64,000 nt of DNA, from assembly GCA_958296015.1 (NCBI GenBank), contig CATQIH010000014.1, forward strand, positions 186,001-250,000, in the 5' to 3' direction. Both the position numbers and the translations under genes were made by a program. Source of the stretch: Cyclobacteriaceae bacterium (GTDB taxonomy: Bacteria > Bacteroidota > Bacteroidia > Cytophagales > Cyclobacteriaceae). Shown piece after piece: positions 51,942 through 61,051 of the stretch (positions within the stretch are counted from its first letter, which is position 1; each line of letters begins with the position of its first letter). Below the pieces are notes generated by a model, which searched no databases, was not told the DNA's origin, and saw nothing but the letters and a program-made list of their open reading frames with translations.

Positions 51942-52022
51942 GTAAATTTTAATGATAAAACTATTTTATAGCATAACTGGTAAAGCCTCTAACAGTTTGA
52001 GCAAATACGTTTTAAAGATTCT

Positions 52023-52904
52023 TTATGCCTTAGGATGCGCCTGATCAAATACTGTTTTTAGCTTTTCTACCGTATTGTGGGTATAGATTTGCGTAGCTGC
52101 CAGCGATGCATGACCTAGCAAATCTTTGATAGCATTGAGGTCTGCACCATTGTTTAGCAGGTGGGTAGCAAAGGTGTGACGGATGACATGCGGACTGCGT
52201 TTTTCAATAGAAGTAAACTGGTCGAGGTAGTTTCGCACCGTGCGGTATACCATCATAGGGTAGCATTGGTCGCCTTTGTTGGTTACCAGTAAATAGGGCG
52301 TTTGATCGTGCAAAAAATAGCTACTTCTTTCTTCCTGGTATCTTTTAAGTAGTTTGGGCAGGCTCCGGTGAAATGGAACAACCCTTTCTTTGTTTCCCTT
52401 GCCGTTGACTTTGATGGTGTTGTTGTATTCATCAATATCGCTGATCTTCAGGTTTGTCATTTCAGAAAGGCGAATGCCGGTGCCGTAGAGCAGCTCTATC
52501 ATCATACGGTCTCTGTATCCCTGAAAATCTTTGGTAAACTCATACTGATCCAGTAGGTCGAAAAGATCTGTGGTCTGCACGAAGTGTGGTAGTGGATATT
52601 GTGCTTTTAGTGCCTTGACTTTATGTGTAGGATTTTTCTTGACATAATCTCTGCGTTGCAGAAACTTGTAAAAAGACCGCAATGTGCTGATCTTACGATT
52701 GATGGAACGTGCCTTGTTCTTTTTGTTCGACAGATCTACAATCCATGCCCGGATTTCCTCATGTGATGCCTGCACTATAGGAAGATTGGGAGCGTGATGG
52801 CTCAAAAAAGCATGAAATTGTAAAAGATCATTATGGTAAGAGGTAATTGTATACGGGCTGGCCCTCTTTTCGTAAGTAAGAAACTTAATGAAAGTATTTA
52901 TCAT
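52023..52904 (-). CDS. tyrosine recombinase, XerC/XerD type
   Basis: This 293-residue protein has the SAM-like N-terminal domain (INTFIKFLTYEKRASPYTIT) and the catalytic residues of the family: Arg in LLYGTGIRLSEM, Lys in VNGKGNKERVVPFHRSLP, His-x-x-Arg in PHVIRHTFATHLLNNGADLN, His in LLGHASLAATQIYTH and the Tyr in it. It resolves chromosome dimers at dif. The place between rpsU and hpf is typical of Bacteroidota. Confidence 0.93.
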   Translation of the reverse strand: MINTFIKFLTYEKRASPYTITSYHNDLLQFHAFLSHHAPNLPIVQASHEEIRAWIVDLSNKKNKARSINRKISTLRSFYKFLQRRDYVKKNPTHKVKALKAQYPLPHFVQTTDLFDLLDQYEFTKDFQGYRDRMMIELLYGTGIRLSEMTNLKISDIDEYNNTIKVNGKGNKERVVPFHRSLPKLLKRYQEERSSYFLHDQTPYLLVTNKGDQCYPMMVYRTVRNYLDQFTSIEKRSPHVIRHTFATHLLNNGADLNAIKDLLGHASLAATQIYTHNTVEKLKTVFDQAHPKA

Positions 52905-52992
52905 AAAGTTAATGTACAGAAAGAATGGCTATTATCCATCATAAAAGCTAAAAAATAGGAACTGGCCGGATAGACTTGGCTAAAAATTTAGA

Positions 52993-53187
52993 CTAGCTGC
53001 TTTCTTCAGTCTGCATCTTCTGGCGGTACGCAGCTTTGATTCTTTCGGTTCTCTTTTTTACAGAAGGCTTTTCAAAGTGCGTTCTTGATCTTAATTCCTT
53101 CAGAACACCAGTTTTTTCAAACTTTTTCTTGAATCTTTTTAGGGCCTTGTCAATGGATTCGTTTTCTTTGACGCTAACAATAATCAT
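52993..53187 (-). CDS. rpsU: 30S ribosomal protein S21
   Basis: This 64-residue protein reads [20 protein letters not shown], then [20 protein letters not shown] and [19 protein letters not shown]. In Bacteroidota bS21 helps hide the anti-Shine-Dalgarno sequence of 16S rRNA. The mRNA just before the ATG (AAACTAAAATAAAGCTCT) lacks a GGAGG element. A good promoter is 32 bases upstream. It is the first gene of the rpsU-xer-hpf group. Confidence 0.96.
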   Translation of the reverse strand: MIIVSVKENESIDKALKRFKKKFEKTGVLKELRSRTHFEKPSVKKRTERIKAAYRQKMQTEESS

Positions 53188-53218
53188 AGAGCTTTATTTT
53201 AGTTTAGAAATAAGTTTG

Positions 53219-53250
53219 CAAAATTAGTTATTATCAAAAACATTTGCAAA
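53219..53250 (-). promoter_or_regulatory. Bacteroidota-type promoter for rpsU
   Basis: On the minus strand TTTG (53250-53247), 20 bases, then TAATTTTG (53226-53219) match the -33 TTTG / -7 TAnnTTTG consensus exactly. The start codon is 32 bases downstream of the -7 box. Confidence 0.75.
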
Positions 53251-53359
53251 CAAAATAAGCATTGTGCCAGTCAAGTTTGTAAAATACTACGCAATCAGTA
53301 AAAAATTATACAAAATACAAAAAAAATGTAATTCTGCATTTCTTAACAGAAAATTTACC

Positions 53360-53367
53360 TACATTTG
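53360..53367 (+). promoter_or_regulatory. -7 box candidate before the UDP-sugar operon
   Basis: TACATTTG matches TAnnTTTG, 83 bases before the ugd start. No clear -33 TTTG lies at the right distance. The leader would be about 75 bases and AT-rich. Confidence 0.45.
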
Positions 53368-53450
53368 TAAGAATTTAACTAAATAGTATTTTAAAATAAA
53401 ATATTTTACATTTACTCCGTAATAATTTTCAACAAAACTATCATTATTTT

Positions 53451-54764
53451 ATGAAAATAGCAGTCGTTGGTACAGGATATGTCGGTTTGGTAACAGGCAC
53501 ATGTTTTGCCGAAACTGGCAATAGTGTCACATGTGTGGATATTGATGAGCGAAAAGTTGCCAAACTCAAAAATGGCGAAGTGCCCATCTATGAACCTGGG
53601 CTTGAAGCACTTTTCGAACGCAATGTCAAACAGGGGAGGCTTCACTTCACCACCGATCTGAAAGAAGGTATAGATGGAGCCAAAGTAATATTTCTGGCAC
53701 TTCCTACGCCTCCCGGCGAGGATGGTTCGGCTGATCTTAAGTACATCCTGAAAGTGGCCGATGACCTCGGACATATTATGGAAGAGTATGCCGTGATAGT
53801 GGACAAAAGTACCGTGCCTGTAGGAACTGCCGAAAAGGTGCATAATACCATAGCCGCCAATGCTAAAGTGGACTTTGATGTTGTATCAAACCCAGAGTTT
53901 TTAAGAGAAGGCGTGGCAGTAGACGATTTTATGAAACCCGACCGCGTGGTGATCGGAACACGTTCACTAAAAGCCCAAGAAATGATGGAAAAGCTCTATG
54001 CTCCGCTAGTGCGGCAGGGCAACCCGGTTATTTTTATGGATGAGGCTTCAGCAGAGCTGACCAAATACGCTGCCAATTCGTTCCTTGCTACAAAAATCAC
54101 TTTTATGAACGAAATAGCCAACCTGTGTGAAAAACTAGGAGCTGATGTAGATATGGTGAGAAAAGGTATCGGCACTGATAGCCGTATCGGGAAGAGGTTT
54201 CTGTTTGCAGGTATTGGGTATGGCGGTAGTTGTTTCCCCAAAGATGTGCAGGCACTGGTTAAATCTTCTGTGAAGGCAGACTATGACTTTAAAATCCTGA
54301 ACGCAGTGATGGATGTAAACCAGGCACAGAAAACCCGTTTGGTAGAAAAAGCCAAAGCATACTATGGCGGAGACCTGAAAGGTAAAACCTTCGCATTCTG
54401 GGGATTATCCTTCAAACCCTACACCGACGACATCAGAGAAGCCCCGGCATTGTATAATATTGATGCCCTCACCGAGGCTGGTGCTAAGATCAAAGCGTAC
54501 GATCCGGAAGGAATGAAAAATGTAAGGGAACTGATAGGCGATAAGATCGAGTATTGTGTAGATGAGTATCATGCAGCCGAAGGCGTAGATGCTATATTTG
54601 TGATGACAGAATGGCCGATCTTCCGCACACCGGATTTTGATAAAATCGGTTCATTACTGAACGAAAAAGTGATCTTCGACGGAAGAAACCTGTATGATCC
54701 TGAAGCAATGAAAGAATTAGGTTACGTATATTATAGCATCGGAAGAAAAGATATCAATGAGTAA
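53451..54764 (+). CDS. ugd: UDP-glucose 6-dehydrogenase
   Basis: This 437-residue protein has the NAD motif [17 protein letters not shown] at residue 8, the central domain with [20 protein letters not shown], and the catalytic Cys in [16 protein letters not shown] near 262, followed by [16 protein letters not shown]. It oxidises UDP-glucose to UDP-glucuronate. Its stop overlaps the next gene by 8 bases, so product can pass to the decarboxylase. Confidence 0.96.
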   Translation: MKIAVVGTGYVGLVTGTCFAETGNSVTCVDIDERKVAKLKNGEVPIYEPGLEALFERNVKQGRLHFTTDLKEGIDGAKVIFLALPTPPGEDGSADLKYILKVADDLGHIMEEYAVIVDKSTVPVGTAEKVHNTIAANAKVDFDVVSNPEFLREGVAVDDFMKPDRVVIGTRSLKAQEMMEKLYAPLVRQGNPVIFMDEASAELTKYAANSFLATKITFMNEIANLCEKLGADVDMVRKGIGTDSRIGKRFLFAGIGYGGSCFPKDVQALVKSSVKADYDFKILNAVMDVNQAQKTRLVEKAKAYYGGDLKGKTFAFWGLSFKPYTDDIREAPALYNIDALTEAGAKIKAYDPEGMKNVRELIGDKIEYCVDEYHAAEGVDAIFVMTEWPIFRTPDFDKIGSLLNEKVIFDGRNLYDPEAMKELGYVYYSIGRKDINE

Positions 54765-55710
54765 AAAACGAATATTAATTACAGGGGGAGCCGGTTTTCT
54801 TGGCTCCCATCTTTGCGAACGTTTCCTTAAAGAAGGTTACTATGTGATCGCTATGGACAACCTGATTACAGGTAACATAAGAAATATTGAACATCTCATG
54901 CATCGCGATGATTTTGAGTATTTCCACAGCGATGTCTCCAATTACGTTCATGTACCGGGAACATTGGACTATATTCTGCATTTTGCCTCTCCTGCCAGCC
55001 CGATAGACTACCTAAAAATGCCCATACAGACGCTGAAAGTAGGTTCGTTGGGTACACACAACTGCCTAGGCTTAGCCAGAGCAAAAGGCGCAAGGATACT
55101 GGTTGCTTCTACTTCTGAGGTATACGGCGATCCTACAGTGCATCCGCAGCAGGAGTCTTATTGGGGCAATGTGAACCCCATTGGCCCAAGAGGGGTATAC
55201 GATGAAGCCAAACGCTTCCAGGAAGCGATCACGATGGCCTATCACACCTACCACAAGCTTGAAACCAGAATTATCAGAATATTTAATACCTATGGCCCGC
55301 GCATGCGCCTGAACGATGGCCGTGCATTGCCGGCATTCTTGGGCCAGGCACTGAGAGGGGAAGACCTGACAGTTTTTGGTGATGGATCGCAAACCCGCTC
55401 TTTCTGCTATGTGGATGATCTGGTAGAAGGGATATACCGCTTGTTGCTGAGCGATTATCCGCAGCCTGTCAACATAGGCAACCCTGATGAGATATCTATC
55501 AAAGATTTTGCAGAAGAAATTATCAAACTTACCAATAGCAACCAGAAGATTATCTACAAGCCACTGCCACAGGATGATCCTATGCAGCGACAGCCAGATA
55601 TTACCCGTGCAAAAGAAATACTGGGCTGGCAGCCAACAATCTCCAGGGCAGAAGGTTTGAAAATGACTTATGCTTATTTTAAAAAGCAAATTGAAGAAGA
55701 CAAGCTCTGA
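54757..55710 (+). CDS. UDP-glucuronate decarboxylase (UDP-xylose synthase type)
   Basis: In this 317-residue extended [21 protein letters not shown] binds [23 protein letters not shown] and [20 protein letters not shown] are typical of UXS. The catalytic pair is in [13 protein letters not shown], and [20 protein letters not shown] follows. It turns UDP-glucuronate into UDP-xylose. Gene order with ugd supports this over a dTDP-glucose dehydratase. Confidence 0.93.
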   Translation: MSKKRILITGGAGFLGSHLCERFLKEGYYVIAMDNLITGNIRNIEHLMHRDDFEYFHSDVSNYVHVPGTLDYILHFASPASPIDYLKMPIQTLKVGSLGTHNCLGLARAKGARILVASTSEVYGDPTVHPQQESYWGNVNPIGPRGVYDEAKRFQEAITMAYHTYHKLETRIIRIFNTYGPRMRLNDGRALPAFLGQALRGEDLTVFGDGSQTRSFCYVDDLVEGIYRLLLSDYPQPVNIGNPDEISIKDFAEEIIKLTNSNQKIIYKPLPQDDPMQRQPDITRAKEILGWQPTISRAEGLKMTYAYFKKQIEEDKL

Positions 55711-55757
55711 CACGTGTTGTCGGGCTATTTACGCATTACGAACCACATATAAATAGC

Positions 55758-56777
55758 ATGTCAGGTAAGATTATCGTCACCGGAGGAGCCGGATATATCG
55801 GGTCACATACAGTTGTAGAGTTGTCAAAAGCAGGCTATCAGCCTATCATTATAGATAATTTTGCTAATGCCGAAAAACGTGCTGTTGAAGGAATCAATCA
55901 GATTCTAAATACTGAAGTCACATGTTATGAGGGCGATTGCGGTGATGCTGATTTTATGGAAGGCATTCTTACCAAAGAAAGCTCGGTGGCTGGCATTATC
56001 CATTTTGCTGCCGACAAGGCAGTTGGAGAATCTGTTGAGCAGCCTCTTAAGTACTATAAAAACAATATCGGGTCGTTGCTGACACTGCTCGAGGTCATGC
56101 CAAAGCACCGCATACCTATGCTGGTTTTTTCTTCTTCTTGCACTGTATACGGGCAACCGGATCAACTGCCTGTTACGGAAAGTACGCCCAAAAAGCCTGC
56201 GGAATCCCCCTACGGAAACACAAAACAGATAGGAGAGGAGATGATTGAAGATGTGGTAAAAAGCAAGGTGCCTATGAAAGCCATTGCTTTGCGCTATTTC
56301 AATCCTATAGGTGCCCATCCTACAGCTAAAATTGGTGAACTCCCGCTGGGAGTACCCAACAACTTGGTGCCTTACGTGACACAAGCCGCTACCGGCAAAC
56401 TGGAAAAAATTACTGTATTTGGGGATGATTATGACACGCCTGATGGTACTTGCGTCCGAGATTATATTCATGTAGTGGACCTGGCCAAAGCGCATGTAAG
56501 TGCTATCCGGTATCTGGAACAGCAAGACAGTAAATCGCTGTTTGATATATTCAATATTGGCACAGGCCATGGAAATACTGTGCTTGAAGTCATCAAAACT
56601 TTTGAAGAGGTCAGTCATGTTCCATTAAATTACACCATTGGCCCCCGAAGGACTGGTGACGTAGAAAAAGTATACGCAGATGTCTCAAAGGCAAACAATG
56701 TGCTGCATTGGAAGGCAGAACAGTCTTTGGCAGACGCACTGCGAGATGCCTGGCACTGGCAGCAAACACTCTCCTGA
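55758..56777 (+). CDS. galE: UDP-glucose 4-epimerase
   Basis: This 339-residue SDR has GGAGYIGSHTVVELSKAGY, the Ser/Tyr/Lys catalytic set in FSSSCTVYGQPDQLP and SPYGNTKQIGEEM, YFNPIGAHPTAKIGE and DGTCVRDYIHVVDLAKAHV. It interconverts UDP-glucose and UDP-galactose. It follows the decarboxylase after 47 bases and completes a UDP-sugar set for exopolysaccharide or glycoprotein. Confidence 0.95.
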   Translation: MSGKIIVTGGAGYIGSHTVVELSKAGYQPIIIDNFANAEKRAVEGINQILNTEVTCYEGDCGDADFMEGILTKESSVAGIIHFAADKAVGESVEQPLKYYKNNIGSLLTLLEVMPKHRIPMLVFSSSCTVYGQPDQLPVTESTPKKPAESPYGNTKQIGEEMIEDVVKSKVPMKAIALRYFNPIGAHPTAKIGELPLGVPNNLVPYVTQAATGKLEKITVFGDDYDTPDGTCVRDYIHVVDLAKAHVSAIRYLEQQDSKSLFDIFNIGTGHGNTVLEVIKTFEEVSHVPLNYTIGPRRTGDVEKVYADVSKANNVLHWKAEQSLADALRDAWHWQQTLS

Positions 56778-56778
56778 C

Positions 56779-56815
56779 AAAAAATATCCTTCTTATTACG
56801 AGAGGGCTATTTTTT
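56779..56815. terminator. bidirectional terminator between galE and pdxJ
   Basis: AAAAAATATCCTTCT and AGAGGGCTATTTTTT pair over 15 positions with two weak spots. The pdxJ stop lies in the loop. A and T runs on both sides fit two-way use. Confidence 0.75.
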
Positions 56816-57515
56816 TCAAGTACAACTGAATCGTTTTTTCCAATCCTTCATAAAGTGCATCGCATATCAGCGCATGTCCGATAGATACCTCATCCAGAAA
56901 AGGAATATTGGCAACGAGATACGACAGGTTGTGCAAATCCAGGTCATGACCGGCATTGATACCTAGCCCCAGCTCACGCGCCCGGTTGGCAGCCTTCAGA
57001 TATGGCGCAATGGCTTTTTTCTGATCGATCGGAAAAGTGGTGGCATAAGGTTCCGTATACAGTTCTATACGGTCAGCACCAACGGCGGCGGCAGCTTCTA
57101 CCATCTCAACATGTGGGTCAACAAACAAAGATACCCGGCTGCCATATCTTTTTAAGGTCTGAATCACTTCTTCCAGCAATGCCTTGTTTGCCGGAATGTT
57201 CCAGCCTGCATTAGAGGTGATGGCTTGCGGCGGGTCAGGCACCAGCGTGGCTTGCGCGGGCCTGGCTTTTTTTATGATGTCCATGTACCGCTCGTCCGGA
57301 TAACCTTCTATATTAAACTCTGTAGTGACTACATCTTTGAGGGCCATTACATCGTTTTTGGTGATATGGCGCTCATCGGGTCGTGGATGGACGGTGATAC
57401 CTTGTGCCCCAAACTTTTCTGCATCCATTGCCACCTGTACTACATCGGGGTTATTTCCGCCGCGTGCATTTCTAAGGGTAGCTACTTTGTTGATATTAAC
57501 ACTTAACTTCGTCAT
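56796..57515 (-). CDS. pdxJ: pyridoxine 5'-phosphate synthase
   Basis: This 239-residue TIM barrel reads KLSVNINKVATLRNARGGNN, ITVHPRPDERHITKNDVMAL, PAQATLVPDPPQAITSNAGW and LGINAGHDLDLHNL. Catalytic Glu and His residues are in place. It joins 1-deoxyxylulose-5-phosphate with 3-amino-2-oxopropyl phosphate to form pyridoxine phosphate. It is single on the minus strand and diverges from the YqeY gene 42 bases away. Confidence 0.97.
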   Translation of the reverse strand: MTKLSVNINKVATLRNARGGNNPDVVQVAMDAEKFGAQGITVHPRPDERHITKNDVMALKDVVTTEFNIEGYPDERYMDIIKKARPAQATLVPDPPQAITSNAGWNIPANKALLEEVIQTLKRYGSRVSLFVDPHVEMVEAAAAVGADRIELYTEPYATTFPIDQKKAIAPYLKAANRARELGLGINAGHDLDLHNLSYLVANIPFLDEVSIGHALICDALYEGLEKTIQLYLKKIALS

Positions 57516-57557
57516 TTTTACTAACTTTGAGTATAATCCATAAAATTAGATCAAATT

Positions 57558-58016
57558 ATGAGTCTTAAGCAACAAATTGACGCAGATATTAAGAAGGCTA
57601 TGTTGGCCAAAGAGCCGGATACCCTACGGGCTTTGAGAAGTATCAAATCGTCGATACTTCTGGCTGAGACAGAAAAGGGTGCAAAAGAAGAGCTTTCGCA
57701 AGACAAAGAAATTCAGCTACTGAGCAAAGCAGCCAAACAGCGCAGAGAGTCGATGGAGCTTTTTGAACAGCAAGGCAGGGACGATCTTGCCAGTACCGAA
57801 AAATCAGAGCTGGATATTATTGAACGTTACCTACCGAAACAGATGTCGGAAGCTGAATTAGAGACAGCCGTGCAACGTATTGTAGAAAAGCTCGGGGCAA
57901 CCGGCATGAAAGATATGGGAAAAGTGATGGGAGCAGCGAACAAAGCGCTGGCCGGACAGGCAGACGGGAAAGCTATTGCCAATACAGTCAAAAATATCCT
58001 ACAAAACCAGAAGTGA
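57558..58016 (+). CDS. GatB/YqeY-domain protein
   Basis: This 152-residue helical protein is of the YqeY family: SLKQQIDADIKKAMLAKEPD, LRALRSIKSSILLAETEKG, YLPKQMSEAELETAVQRIVE and MKDMGKVMGAANKALAGQAD. It resembles the tail domain of the GatB amidotransferase subunit, and the role of the free form is not settled. It overlaps the CvpA-like gene by 4 bases. Confidence 0.93.
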   Translation: MSLKQQIDADIKKAMLAKEPDTLRALRSIKSSILLAETEKGAKEELSQDKEIQLLSKAAKQRRESMELFEQQGRDDLASTEKSELDIIERYLPKQMSEAELETAVQRIVEKLGATGMKDMGKVMGAANKALAGQADGKAIANTVKNILQNQK

Positions 58017-58543
58017 GTATAGCAGAAGGCATTTTTCTGGGCCTGTTATTCATGGGAGGATACCAGGGTTATAAAAGAGGACTGTTGATAGAAGTAACAG
58101 GTCTGCTGGCACTCATATTGGGAGTTATTGCGGGCATTATTTTTATAGAAGAAGGGAAAATGTTCATCTCGCAGTTCTTTAATACGTATAGTCCTGTATT
58201 GTCATTCTTTTCATTTATTGCAATTTTTGTTTGCGTCATCATCTTGGCTAACCTACTTGGCAGAACGCTGAAGGCAACCATTTACCTGACACCTATGGGC
58301 CACCTGGATCGCCTGGCAGGAGCGGTACTGGGAGTGCTGAAATGGATATTCTACATTAGTGCAGCCTTATGGATATTGGATGTACTAGAAATAGAAATAA
58401 ATGCTGTCAGCGAAAGCCAGTGGTATACAGGGGTGCATAGCTTTGCCCCTTTTGTTGTACAAAAGGTAGAAATATGGTTCCCCTCTGTTAAAAGTTTTTA
58501 TTCAGAGATCAGAGTATTTTTAGAATCTTTAAACATGAGTTAG
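58013..58543 (+). CDS. CvpA-family membrane protein
   Basis: This 176-residue protein starts at GTG 58013, inside the end of the YqeY gene. Four membrane segments are seen: IAEGIFLGLLFMGGYQGYKR, LLALILGVIAGIIFIEEG, VLSFFSFIAIFVCVIILANL and LGVLKWIFYISAALWILDV. The GYKRG turn after helix 1 is a family hallmark. CvpA is linked to colicin V and envelope functions, and the mechanism is unknown. Confidence 0.88.
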   Translation: MSIAEGIFLGLLFMGGYQGYKRGLLIEVTGLLALILGVIAGIIFIEEGKMFISQFFNTYSPVLSFFSFIAIFVCVIILANLLGRTLKATIYLTPMGHLDRLAGAVLGVLKWIFYISAALWILDVLEIEINAVSESQWYTGVHSFAPFVVQKVEIWFPSVKSFYSEIRVFLESLNMS

Positions 58544-58633
58544 AAAGAATGAATGTAATATTGGCCTGTATCCGGCAAATTCATAGCAGGCTGATGGCAC
58601 AAAATTTCTGTAAAATGTATAACTTTATTATCA

Positions 58634-59398
58634 ATGGCATTTAACACAAAGAAAACAAAATCATATCAGTATATAGACGAAGGTGAAGGAGAAGTATTAC
58701 TGCTTCTGCATGGTCTGTTTGGTGCTCTGAGCAACTGGGATGAGGTAGTAGAGAAATTTTCTGAACGCTACAGAGTCATCATTCCTATGATGCCTTTGTA
58801 CAATTTGCCTATCAGAAAAGACAGCCTGACAAGCCTTACGCGTTTCCTAGAGGATTTTGTGGCAACCATGCACCTGACACATCTCACCATTATGGGCAAT
58901 TCGCTGGGTGGGCATATTGGCCTGATCTTTACCCTCAACAATCCGGATAGTGTTAGCCGACTTGTGCTCACCGGTAGTTCGGGGCTATTTGAAAACTCTA
59001 TGGGAGGGTCTTTTCCCAAAAGAGGGAGTTATGAATATATCAAAGAAAGAGTAGAGTATACCTTTTATGATCCTGCTACGGTTTCTAAAGAATACATCGA
59101 TGAAGTCTTTGAAACCACAACCAGTATACCAAAGTGTATGGCTATTGTAGGCATCGCTAAGTCTGCCCAAAGGCACAACCTGTCGGGAGAATTGCACAGA
59201 ATTGAAGTACCTACTTTGTTGGTATGGGGCCTCAATGATACGATTACTCCGCCCATGGTAGCACATGAGTTCAACCGGCTGATAGCTCACTCGAAACTTC
59301 GGTTTATAGACCAGTGCAGCCATGCTCCTATGATGGAGCATTCGAAGGAGTTTAATGCTATATTAGAAGAATTTCTTAATGAAACAACCCTGGTATGA
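58634..59398 (+). CDS. alpha/beta hydrolase
   Basis: This 254-residue protein has the oxyanion LLHGLFGALSNWDE, the nucleophile MGNSLGGH near residue 91 and a late His in QCSHAPMMEH. The acid may be the Asp in WGLNDTITP. It is a cytoplasmic esterase or C-C hydrolase type with unknown substrate. Its stop overlaps the start of the CBS gene (ATGA), so the two are coupled. Confidence 0.9.
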   Translation: MAFNTKKTKSYQYIDEGEGEVLLLLHGLFGALSNWDEVVEKFSERYRVIIPMMPLYNLPIRKDSLTSLTRFLEDFVATMHLTHLTIMGNSLGGHIGLIFTLNNPDSVSRLVLTGSSGLFENSMGGSFPKRGSYEYIKERVEYTFYDPATVSKEYIDEVFETTTSIPKCMAIVGIAKSAQRHNLSGELHRIEVPTLLVWGLNDTITPPMVAHEFNRLIAHSKLRFIDQCSHAPMMEHSKEFNAILEEFLNETTLV

Positions 59399-60060
59399 TC
59401 GCTATAGAACTAATTGATGCTAATATTCCAGTATTGAACATGCATGACAATATTGCCCGTGCTTCTTCTATTATGGACGCGCAGGATGTCCACCAGCTGC
59501 CAGTGCTGGAAGATGGCGTATTTAAAGGGTTCCTGGAAGAAGAAATATTATACAGTGCAGTGTCAGAAAGTGCTATCATTGGCGATTACCCCCTGAAAGT
59601 TACAAACTGCACCGCTTATGCTGATCAGCATTTTTACGAAGTGGTAAAGATCATCAGCACCTGCGAACACGGTATGCTGGCCGTACTGGACAGGGAAGAA
59701 AAATATATAGGCACCATCACCTATAGCGAACTCTTTCGTGCCTTTGCCAATACCTATGGCGTACAAACTTCGGGAAGCATCATTGTGTTGTCTTTAAAAC
59801 AAATAGACTATACATTGTCAGAGATTACAAGACTGGTAGAGTCTGAAAATGCTAAAGTAATCGCCTGTCAGCTGGAAACTGTTCGGGGCGATAGTAACCA
59901 TATCGAGGTAACCCTGAAGCTGGATAAAACCAATGTATCGCACATCGTATCTACACTCAACAGGTTTAATTATCACGTAGTGGGTCTGTATCAGGAGGAA
60001 GTGGTGGTTTCTTACGAAAAAGAACGCCTGGATGCCCTCATGAGATACCTTGATATGTAA
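59395..60060 (+). CDS. CBS-pair protein with ACT-like C-terminus
   Basis: In this 221-residue protein, residues 1-120 hold two CBS domains (ASSIMDAQDVHQLPVLEDGV and STCEHGMLAVLDREEKYIGT). The rest (GSIIVLSLKQIDYTLSEITR, VESENAKVIACQLETV) has the beta-alpha-beta look of an ACT regulatory domain. It likely senses a nucleotide or amino acid. It is coupled to the hydrolase gene and lies 44 bases before nadK. Confidence 0.85.
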   Translation: MIAIELIDANIPVLNMHDNIARASSIMDAQDVHQLPVLEDGVFKGFLEEEILYSAVSESAIIGDYPLKVTNCTAYADQHFYEVVKIISTCEHGMLAVLDREEKYIGTITYSELFRAFANTYGVQTSGSIIVLSLKQIDYTLSEITRLVESENAKVIACQLETVRGDSNHIEVTLKLDKTNVSHIVSTLNRFNYHVVGLYQEEVVVSYEKERLDALMRYLDM

Positions 60061-60104
60061 CCTGTTGTATACGGGACTACTGAACGACACAATCCTACTA
60101 ACAT

Positions 60105-60983
60105 ATGAAAGTTGCTATTCATGGAAGAAAGGTAAACGAAAGTAGTTTCCCATACATTGCCACGCTACTTGAAGCGCTAACTGCTAAAGATACTGAAATC
60201 TTCCTGTCGTCACCTCTCCGGAATCTGCTTCAGGATACCTCTCTAAAAGTATCCGACTGTCATACGTACTATGAGAAAGACGGGGTGCCGGATGTAAACT
60301 TTACCATTAGCATTGGGGGAGATGGCACCTTACTGGAAACCGTTACCCAGGTAGGTACTAAGGAAACACCCATTTTGGGCGTAAATACAGGCCGACTCGG
60401 CTTCTTGGCTACCGTGTCGCAAGATCATATCAAAGAAGCTGTACAGGCACTTTATCAGCAGCATTACAGCTATGAGTACCGGACACTGGTGGAGTTTGAA
60501 GGTGATATTGAGCTGCCCGATGGCCTCAACTTTGCACTCAACGAAATCACCGTCATCAAAAAGGATACTTCGTCGATGATCGTAGTACACACCTATGTAG
60601 ACAAACAGTATCTCAATTCATACTGGGCAGATGGGCTGATCATTGCGACCCCAACAGGCTCAACAGGCTATTCACTGAGCTGTGGTGGCCCCGTGGTTTC
60701 GCCTCAATCCCACAACCTGATCATCACTCCTATAAGCCCTCATAACCTCACGGTGAGGCCTTTGGTCATCTCCGATGAAAGCATAGTAAGTGTAGAGATT
60801 GAGAGCCGCAGCGAAAACTTTTTGCTCTCTTTAGACTCACGCTCATACAATATCGTACAGGATTCTAAAAAACTCAGTATCAGAAAAAGCTCCTTTAAAG
60901 TTAAGTTACTGAAGTTTGAAGGAGATAGTTTTCTGAAGACATTAAGACAAAAACTCAACTGGGGACTGGATGTAAGGAATTAA
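60105..60983 (+). CDS. nadK: NAD kinase
   Basis: This 292-residue protein has the GGDGTLLETVTQVGTKETPI motif near residue 74, GVNTGRLGFLATV, the NEI motif (FALNEITVIKKDTSSMIVVH) and TPTGSTGYSLSCGGPVVSP. It phosphorylates NAD to NADP with ATP in the cytoplasm. It follows the CBS protein and precedes the DUF6089 genes. Confidence 0.97.
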   Translation: MKVAIHGRKVNESSFPYIATLLEALTAKDTEIFLSSPLRNLLQDTSLKVSDCHTYYEKDGVPDVNFTISIGGDGTLLETVTQVGTKETPILGVNTGRLGFLATVSQDHIKEAVQALYQQHYSYEYRTLVEFEGDIELPDGLNFALNEITVIKKDTSSMIVVHTYVDKQYLNSYWADGLIIATPTGSTGYSLSCGGPVVSPQSHNLIITPISPHNLTVRPLVISDESIVSVEIESRSENFLLSLDSRSYNIVQDSKKLSIRKSSFKVKLLKFEGDSFLKTLRQKLNWGLDVRN

Positions 60984-61051
60984 TATTTTATAGATTGCCA
61001 GGCAGTTAAATTCATCGTAATTACGCATTGTATTGAAAACCATCTCAAACG

